A stretch of 11,063 bases of DNA from NCBI GenBank assembly GCA_029548715.1, contig JAKPMW010000058.1:1-11063 (forward strand), given 5' to 3'. The notes below the pieces were generated by a model. That model saw nothing but the letters and a program-made list of their open reading frames with translations, was not told where the DNA came from and searched no databases. Numbering within the stretch: the first letter of the stretch is position 1; every line of letters starts with the position of its first letter. Positions 6,348 through 11,063 of the stretch are shown one piece after another. The stretch comes from Spirochaetota bacterium. GTDB taxonomy: Bacteria > Spirochaetota > JAGLSM01 > JAKPMW01. The position numbers were made by a program, and so were the translations under genes.

Positions 6348-7398
6348 GCCAGCGTCCGCGGGCGGATGCGGCGTGCTTGAGATACCAGAACCTGCAGACA
6401 GCAGCAAGCCAGACAAGGGGCGCGAGCCCGCAGGTTGAAAAAACGTTTCCCAGCGCATGAGGCAGGGTTCGCAGGGCAAACCAGCAAAATGCAGTCCTGC
6501 GGTAGTGCTGCAGTTGAAACCGGGTCTCATTGACCAGTTTGGAACGAAGGATACCCAGGGTTCCTGCAAGGTTTTGGCATCCCCCTTCCCCACGGTAATG
6601 CAGCACTCCCGCCTCACCCGTAAAACGGTTTTCATACCCCGCTGCAAGAACCCTCAACTGGATATCTGATTCCTCCCGGAGCGCGGTCCCCTGGTACCCC
6701 GGATCAAATCCGCCGACTGCGTCAAAGGCATCACGCCCCAGGGACCAGTGGCAACCGCGCACGATATCGGCCCGGATATTCCCGCCAACGGGAAGATCGT
6801 AGTTGCAGAGGAAAAACGACGCCCCTGTGACCCGCCCCACGAAACGGCCCTGCCAGAGCCAGGCTGCTTCTGCCGGGCGCCGGGCGTACACCTTCTCCAC
6901 AAGTCGGGCCAGTCCATTTTTCGTGGAACGCACCGAGCCGTCAGGGGCGACCACGGTCTCCCGCCCGCCCAGGCCACCGAGACCGGACAAGCCCCGGCGG
7001 ACAGCGGCGTGCGTGCGCAGACATCCCGGGAGGACTGTCACATCATCATCAAGGAAGAGCAGCCACTCTGCGGAAGAGATGCTGACCGCACTGTTTTTGG
7101 CGACAGTCACGGAAGGCGGGATTCCGGCAAGGATGAACAGCGGGATTTTTCCACCAGCGATTCGCCCTGGCAGCCCGCCTCGGCCCCTGCTCCGTACCGT
7201 GACAGGGACAAAGACCTTTCCCGCAGGGCCGGCCAGCATCTTTTTTCTGTCGAGCGGCGGTGTATTCTGGTCAGCAAGGACGACCTCGGCGATCAGGCGT
7301 CGCTCGGCCGGCACAAGGCAGGCCAGCGAATCAAGCAGACGGGCCAGCACTGCTTCGGGCCGGCCCCAGGTCGGCACAATGATACTGAAGCGTTTCAT
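6313..7398 (-). CDS. Family 2 glycosyltransferase (GT-A fold) with membrane-associated C-terminus
   Basis: A 361-residue enzyme expected to move a sugar from a nucleotide donor in surface-glycan assembly; donor and acceptor cannot be read from sequence. GT2 features: N-terminal strand FSIIVPTWGRPEAVLARLLDSL (4-25), VTVAKNSAV (97-105), metal-binding triad LDDDVTVLPG (116-125, D117-D119), RGCHWSLGRDAFDAVGGFDP (214-233) and the acidic site EESDIQLRV (242-250). A Gly/Arg-rich stretch at about 69-84 is longer than usual. Residues 304-340 are hydrophobic and aromatic, suggesting inner-membrane association. The start ATG at 7396-7398 follows AAGGGG six bases upstream and overlaps the stop of the preceding GT2 gene by one base (TGATG). 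An upstream extension of 44 codons is open but lies over that gene. It is the last gene of the treS-GT operon; its 3' end runs 35 bases into pabBC from the other strand, leaving no room for a terminator between them. Confidence 0.9.
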   Translation of the reverse strand: MKRFSIIVPTWGRPEAVLARLLDSLACLVPAERRLIAEVVLADQNTPPLDRKKMLAGPAGKVFVPVTVRSRGRGGLPGRIAGGKIPLFILAGIPPSVTVAKNSAVSISSAEWLLFLDDDVTVLPGCLRTHAAVRRGLSGLGGLGGRETVVAPDGSVRSTKNGLARLVEKVYARRPAEAAWLWQGRFVGRVTGASFFLCNYDLPVGGNIRADIVRGCHWSLGRDAFDAVGGFDPGYQGTALREESDIQLRVLAAGYENRFTGEAGVLHYRGEGGCQNLAGTLGILRSKLVNETRFQLQHYRRTAFCWFALRTLPHALGNVFSTCGLAPLVWLAAVCRFWYLKHAASARGRWLRMPDTPGAGR

Positions 7399-8207
7399 CA
7401 CACGCCCCTTCCGTATTTGCGCTTCTTGAGCCAGGCGAGGAACGGGCGCAAACCGCCTTGCACCAGCAGGAGCCTGAGACACCAGCCCAGCCAGCGACGT
7501 ACATACCCGAAACGGGTATGGCAATTCCATAACCCGGCCGCCTTGAGACTGCGGACCGCCTCGTGCATTCCCTCACGCTCACGCGAAACCGAGACCCCGC
7601 CCCCATCCATCCGCACCACGGGGCGCGAACCGTCATATATCCCTCTCATACCCGCTGCACGCATCCGGCAGAGATGATCGTAGTCCATCCCGATCCTGCA
7701 TCCGGTATCAAAGCCGCCAACCTGCCGGAAGACCTCGCTCCGGACAAGCATGGTCTGATGGCGATATGGCATTCCCCGCCCCAGATTTTGCCCATCTCGT
7801 GCGGCAAGACGGATCTCCCCGGCCAGCCGGTCCGCAAACAGGATGTCGGCATGCACAAAAGCCGCCCGGGAATCAGCCTCAAGCAGGCCTGCGGCCCGGG
7901 CGCAATATCCATTATCAATGAAGACATCACCCGCATTCAGAAAAATGATGGCCTCACCACGGGCCCGTGCCAGGCCCTTGTTGAAGGCGTCGGATATACC
8001 ATCATCCGCTTCGGAGACCCACTCCAGTCTCCCGCCAAATTTCTCCTGGTACTGCTGCAGGACAGCAAGCGTGCCATCGGTCGAGCCTCCGTCAATCACG
8101 ACATACGAGTCAACCGGAGGAGCCTGCCGGAGAACCGACTCCATGGTCTGAACCAGCTCATCCCTGTTCTGTCTGCAGACTGTCACCACGCTTACCGTCA
8201 GGTTCAT
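7398..8207 (-). CDS. Family 2 glycosyltransferase, WcaE/WfgS-like
   Basis: A 269-residue GT-A glycosyltransferase of the group seen in O-antigen, colanic acid and capsule clusters. Motifs: VSVVTVCRQN (5-14), VIDGGSTDGT (37-46) for the nucleotide, SEADDGISDAFNKGLARARG (65-84), and FLNAGD (89-94), the N-x-G-D form of the DxD motif typical of this subgroup. GFDTGCRIGMDYDHLCRM (165-182) carries the late acidic site. The C-terminus (about 233-264) is basic and amphipathic, fitting peripheral membrane association. Its ATG overlaps the stop of the GT9 gene as ATGA, which suggests translational coupling; the Shine-Dalgarno is only a GGGG run eight bases upstream. The frame is open 20 codons further, but that would lie inside the GT9 gene and is not conserved-looking. 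The sugar transferred is unknown. Confidence 0.92.
   Translation of the reverse strand: MNLTVSVVTVCRQNRDELVQTMESVLRQAPPVDSYVVIDGGSTDGTLAVLQQYQEKFGGRLEWVSEADDGISDAFNKGLARARGEAIIFLNAGDVFIDNGYCARAAGLLEADSRAAFVHADILFADRLAGEIRLAARDGQNLGRGMPYRHQTMLVRSEVFRQVGGFDTGCRIGMDYDHLCRMRAAGMRGIYDGSRPVVRMDGGGVSVSREREGMHEAVRSLKAAGLWNCHTRFGYVRRWLGWCLRLLLVQGGLRPFLAWLKKRKYGRGV
7405..7410 (-). promoter_or_regulatory. Ribosome binding site of the second GT2 gene
   Basis: AAGGGG on the minus strand, six bases before the ATG at 7396-7398, inside the last codons of the preceding GT2 gene. It fixes the start MKRFSIIVPT and discounts the longer open frame. Confidence 0.65.
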
Positions 8208-9370
8208 GGATCCATCCCCAGCAGGGTGCGCACGGCTTGCAGCGCAGCATCGACACTCACCCCGCAAATATCCTCATCCGAGCCGCGAGCAAAGAAGGAT
8301 TCCGGATCAGCCACCCGAAGAACAGCCGGGGGGACAAGCACTGCAAGGGGTGCCTTCAGCAAGTGATCCGGATAGGGGACAAAGCGCCCGTAATGATTCC
8401 CGTTACTGATGCAGACAACGGGTACGGAACAGGCCAGCGCCAGATGGAGGGCCATACTGTCATGACACAGCACCAGTCTGGCCTGCGAAACACGCAGGAC
8501 AAGCTCCTTCCAGCCGAGGCTTCCGGCCAGAGACTCCCCGCCTGAACAGGCTGCAACTTCCTGGCAGAGCGCACGCTCGGCATTGCTCCCGCAGACAAAA
8601 ACCTGCAAACCACGAGCGACACAAAACTGCGCCACCCGGCTCCAGGACCCGGCCGGCCAGCAGCGACGGGGATCACCAGCACCGGGGAAGAGCAGCACCG
8701 CCCTGCCAGACCCCGCATCCGCCCGCCCACAAAGCGCGGCATGATCGATCCGGCTGTCACGCGGAAAATCCGGCTGCAGACCGGCACAGAGGCCGCCAAA
8801 AAAATCCCTCGTCCGGTAAAACTCAAACCCCCGGGCTGCGACAGGGACAAGGCGCGTGTACCAGCGGTCACTCCGCCGGGCAAAACGCGGTTCCAGATTG
8901 ATCCCGTCGCACTCCGCAGCGATAGCCTGCCCGGCCCGGCTGGCCCGTACCAGGAGATCACCCAGGAGCTCACGCGAGACCACGGGATAGATGAGGAGTA
9001 CCGGGCGCAAGCGCCGCAGGCGCCGGGCTACGGCGAAAAAACACAGGGGACTCCGCATCAGCCTGCGGCGATCCAGCCAGAGAGCCTCGTCAAAGCACCC
9101 GGAGTCAAAATCGAGGGCAAATTCGCGCCAGACCGTATTCCCTGCCAGCACGATCTTCCAGCCTGCCCAGGGCGATGCCTCACGCAGCCAGCGCAGCCAG
9201 GGCCGGAAGAGGATGTAGTCCCCGATCGCATCAGGCCGGAGAACCACCAGAACCGGGCGGGCATCGCGCTTGCGCTGCTGTGGTATCACTCGCGCCAGGG
9301 CAGCCAGCACAAGCCAGCAGCCCGTGCGAATCCGCCTCACCAGCCTGATACAGATACCCGCCAATCCCAT
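8204..9370 (-). CDS. Family 9 glycosyltransferase (heptosyltransferase-like)
   Basis: A 388-residue GT-B enzyme of the ADP-heptose:LPS heptosyltransferase family, acting at the cytosolic face of the inner membrane. The N-terminal Rossmann half has VLVVLRPDAIGDYILFRPWL (40-59) with D51 at the expected catalytic aspartate. The C-terminal half has LLFPGAGDPRRCWPAGSW (226-243), VFVCGS (257-262) and the donor-binding block CHDSMALHLALACSVPVVCI (302-321), followed by GRFVPYP. Residues 1-35 are hydrophobic and basic, a likely membrane anchor not present in the shortest family members. Many GT9 members in capsule clusters do not use heptose, so the donor is uncertain. The ATG at 9368-9370 has GAGGA eight bases upstream; a longer open frame to 9433 would overlap the end of treS. 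It starts 25 bases after treS and overlaps the next GT gene by four bases. Confidence 0.9.
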   Translation of the reverse strand: MGLAGICIRLVRRIRTGCWLVLAALARVIPQQRKRDARPVLVVLRPDAIGDYILFRPWLRWLREASPWAGWKIVLAGNTVWREFALDFDSGCFDEALWLDRRRLMRSPLCFFAVARRLRRLRPVLLIYPVVSRELLGDLLVRASRAGQAIAAECDGINLEPRFARRSDRWYTRLVPVAARGFEFYRTRDFFGGLCAGLQPDFPRDSRIDHAALCGRADAGSGRAVLLFPGAGDPRRCWPAGSWSRVAQFCVARGLQVFVCGSNAERALCQEVAACSGGESLAGSLGWKELVLRVSQARLVLCHDSMALHLALACSVPVVCISNGNHYGRFVPYPDHLLKAPLAVLVPPAVLRVADPESFFARGSDEDICGVSVDAALQAVRTLLGMDP

Positions 9371-9378
9371 GCAAGCCG

Positions 9379-9383
9379 TCCTC
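9379..9383 (-). promoter_or_regulatory. Ribosome binding site of the GT9 gene
   Basis: GAGGA on the minus strand, eight bases before the ATG at 9368-9370, in the 25-base gap after the treS stop. It supports this start over the earlier in-frame ATG at 9433 inside treS. Confidence 0.7.
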
Positions 9384-9395
9384 ACCCGCCGTGCG

Positions 9396-11018
9396 CTATT
9401 CAAGTCTGAAAAGATAGAACCCGTGAGGGCCAAAGGTCAGGAGATAGGGCAGGTCTCCGATCGGAGGAAAGACGGTTCCGTCCATCAGCTCATGCGGCAC
9501 ACATCCCGCCAGCTCCTGCAGGTCGAGCATGGCATACTGGCAACTGTTTGCAAGATTGAAGACACACAGCAGGCGTTCGCCATCCCGCTCACGCAAGAGG
9601 GCCATGATCCGCTTGTTTTCGGCAAAGAAGAAGCGCAAGGTGCCCGCCCCAAAAGCGGGATACTGCTTGCGTACCCGAACCAGACGGCGCATGAAATTGA
9701 GCAGCGAATTGGGATCAGCATCCTGTGCCTCGACATTGACCGCAGTAAAATTGTACAGCGGGTCCATGATGACGGGGGCATACAGGCGGGAGGGCGCACA
9801 GCGTGAAAACCCGGCATTCCGGCCGTCATTCCACTGCATCGGCGTGCGTACCCCGTTGCGGTCACCCAGCCAGATGTTGTCGCCCATTCCGATTTCGTCA
9901 CCATAGTAGAGGACCGGGGTTCCCGGGAGGGCAAAAAGCATGGCATGCAACAGCTCAATCTTGCGCCGGTCGTTTTCCACCAGGGGCGCAAGCCTGCGCC
10001 TGATCCCGACATTGCACTTCATCTGCGGATCACGGGCATAGACCGAGTACATGTAGTCCCGTTCGGCATCCGTACACATCTCGAGGGTCAGTTCGTCGTG
10101 GTTCCGCAAAAACGTGGCCCACTGGCATGATTCCGGGATCTGTGGCAGACGCTGCATGATGTCCACGATCGGACCATGGTGCTCCTGCCTGATGGCCATA
10201 AACATGCGGGGCATGACCGGAAAGTTGTAGGCCATGTGAAATTCATCACCACTGGAAAAATAGGGGACAAGATCCTCAGGCCACTGGTTTGCCTCGGCAA
10301 GGAGGATCCGCCCGTGATACCCGGCATCTATAAAGGCCCGCAACTCGCGGATAAAGGCGTGAGTCTCTTCGAGGTTCTCGCAATTGGTGCCCTCCCGCTC
10401 GAAGAGGTAGGGCACGGCATCCACCCGAAACCCGTCCAGCCCGAGATCAAGCCAAAAACGGACGATGTTTTTCATCTCATCCCTGACGGCCGGATTGTCA
10501 AAATTCAGGTCGGGCTGATGGGAGAAAAAGCGGTGCCAGTAATACTTCCCGCAGGATTCGCACCATGTCCAGTTCGATTTTTCGGTATCCACAAAAATGA
10601 TCCGGGCATCCCGGTAGCGCTCGGGAGTATCACTCCAGACATACCAGTCATGAAAGGGCGATTCCGGACCCTTTTTGGCCTCCTGAAACCAAGGGTGCGC
10701 TTCGGAGGTGTGATTCATCACCAGCTCCCCGATGACCCGTATTCCGCGGGCGTGCGCCTTGTCAACAAACTCGCGAAAATCCTCGAGAGTCCCGTATTCC
10801 GGATTGATGGAATAGTAGTCCGCAACATCGTACCCGTCGTCCCGTCCGGGACTCGGGTACATGGGCAAGAGCCAGATACAGTCAATCCCGAGTGATTCGA
10901 GGTAGTCCAGCCGTGCGATCAGCCCCCGGAAATCACCGCGCCCATTTCCGTCTTCATCCATAAACGCCCGGATATTGAGTTCGTAGATCACCGAGTTCCG
11001 GTACCAGGGTTCATTCAT
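9396..11018 (-). CDS. treS: Trehalose synthase / maltose alpha-D-glucosyltransferase (GH13)
   Basis: Cytosolic enzyme that interconverts maltose and trehalose; in many bacteria it feeds or drains alpha-glucan pools with maltokinase and GlgE. The 540-residue product is full length for stand-alone TreS and is not fused to the maltokinase (Pep2) domain. The TIM barrel carries YPSPGRDDGYDVADY (54-68), LVMNHTSEAHPWF (99-111), SHQPDLNFDNP (166-176), GFRVDAVPYL (196-205) with nucleophile D200, LLAEANQWPED (239-249) with acid/base E242, and FLRNHDELTLEM (303-314) with D308. DRNGVRTPMQW (386-396) and the C-terminal beta-domain (about 455-540, ending LTFGPHGFYLFRL) are also typical of TreS. C153-x-x-C156 near the active-site lid is unusual. 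GGAGG lies six bases before the ATG. It is the first complete gene of a glycosyltransferase operon, and the tail of another gene may overlap its start. Confidence 0.95.
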   Translation of the reverse strand: MNEPWYRNSVIYELNIRAFMDEDGNGRGDFRGLIARLDYLESLGIDCIWLLPMYPSPGRDDGYDVADYYSINPEYGTLEDFREFVDKAHARGIRVIGELVMNHTSEAHPWFQEAKKGPESPFHDWYVWSDTPERYRDARIIFVDTEKSNWTWCESCGKYYWHRFFSHQPDLNFDNPAVRDEMKNIVRFWLDLGLDGFRVDAVPYLFEREGTNCENLEETHAFIRELRAFIDAGYHGRILLAEANQWPEDLVPYFSSGDEFHMAYNFPVMPRMFMAIRQEHHGPIVDIMQRLPQIPESCQWATFLRNHDELTLEMCTDAERDYMYSVYARDPQMKCNVGIRRRLAPLVENDRRKIELLHAMLFALPGTPVLYYGDEIGMGDNIWLGDRNGVRTPMQWNDGRNAGFSRCAPSRLYAPVIMDPLYNFTAVNVEAQDADPNSLLNFMRRLVRVRKQYPAFGAGTLRFFFAENKRIMALLRERDGERLLCVFNLANSCQYAMLDLQELAGCVPHELMDGTVFPPIGDLPYLLTFGPHGFYLFRLE

Positions 11019-11063
11019 GAGCGGCCTCCATGCAGGCTGTCAGGATCCTGCGTATATCCCGGT
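11011..11063 (-). CDS. Possible C-terminal end of an unidentified upstream gene
   Basis: Two minus-strand frames stay open from the window edge into the treS start. One ends ...RRILTACMEAAHE with a TGA at 11011-11013, overlapping treS by eight bases. The other ends ...DPDSLHGGRS with a TGA at 11015-11017, overlapping by four. The first looks more like a protein helix, so I give its coordinates, but about 15 codons are too few to identify a product or even to be sure a gene is present. The absence of any clear promoter here fits treS being inside a longer operon. Confidence 0.3.
   Translation of the reverse strand, partial: RDIRRILTACMEAAHE
11025..11029 (-). promoter_or_regulatory. Ribosome binding site of treS
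   Basis: GGAGG on the minus strand with six bases to the ATG at 11016-11018. It fixes the treS start, giving MNEPWYRNSVIYEL, the point where TreS proteins normally begin. Confidence 0.8.

Noticed and set aside
5049..6647. Long minus-strand open frame of 532 codons opposite pabBC
   Set aside because: It is antisense to a well-supported PabB-PabC fusion with clear catalytic motifs, its translation has no recognisable domain and is rich in Gly/Arg/Pro, as expected of a shadow frame in GC-rich DNA.
6748..7677. Plus-strand open frame of 309 codons
   Set aside because: It lies opposite two GT2 genes with full motif sets; the translation is low-complexity and shows no family pattern.
10176..10895. 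Plus-strand open frame of 239 codons opposite treS
   Set aside because: It is the mirror of conserved TreS coding sequence and has no recognisable domain of its own.
1..11063. tRNA, rRNA, CRISPR, insertion sequence or phage features
   Set aside because: No tandem spaced repeats, terminal inverted repeats, transposase or integrase motifs, or tRNA-like cloverleaf sequences were seen in the gaps, which are all short.

Overview
The window is a GC-rich stretch of a Gram-negative bacterial chromosome. The Gram-negative call rests on a lipobox lipoprotein and a heptosyltransferase-type (GT9) enzyme in a surface-glycan gene set. Lineage cannot be fixed from one window. The ArgH belongs to a divergent 'LW-E-G' type rather than the common 'LWGGRF' type, and the ribosomal protein sequences do not look gammaproteobacterial or firmicute. 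A PVC-group (Kiritimatiellota/Verrucomicrobiota-like) or deltaproteobacterial host is a guess only. I see no phage, IS, CRISPR, tRNA or rRNA, and no stretch over 300 bases without a gene.

Left part, minus strand (1-2976), read right to left: a pseudo-receiver/PilZ protein (2215-2976), argH (798-2153), then the ribosomal pair rplM (225-656) and rpsI (1-210, cut by the window edge). The ribosomal pair has its own candidate promoter and a leader hairpin in the 141-base gap after argH.

Middle, plus strand (3087-6347): a seven-bladed beta-propeller lipoprotein is followed after 15 bases by a fused pabB-pabC gene, which makes p-aminobenzoate for folate. The 110-base gap 2977-3086 is a divergent promoter region between the PilZ gene and the lipoprotein gene.

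Right part, minus strand (11063-6313), read right to left: the possible tail of an unidentified gene, treS (trehalose synthase/maltose glucosyltransferase), a GT9 glycosyltransferase, a WfgS-like GT2 glycosyltransferase and a second GT2 glycosyltransferase. The four complete genes are very tightly packed (25-base gap, then 4-base and 1-base overlaps) and look like one operon joining alpha-glucan/trehalose metabolism to cell-surface glycan assembly. The last GT2 gene runs 35 bases into the end of pabBC from the opposite strand.

Most of the window is ordinary housekeeping and envelope biology. The points most worth a second look are a roughly 57-residue Pro/Ala-rich insertion inside the PabB fold, a PilZ protein whose receiver has lost its phosphoacceptor, treS leading a glycosyltransferase operon, and the rplM leader. 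I found no clear sign of a wholly new system.
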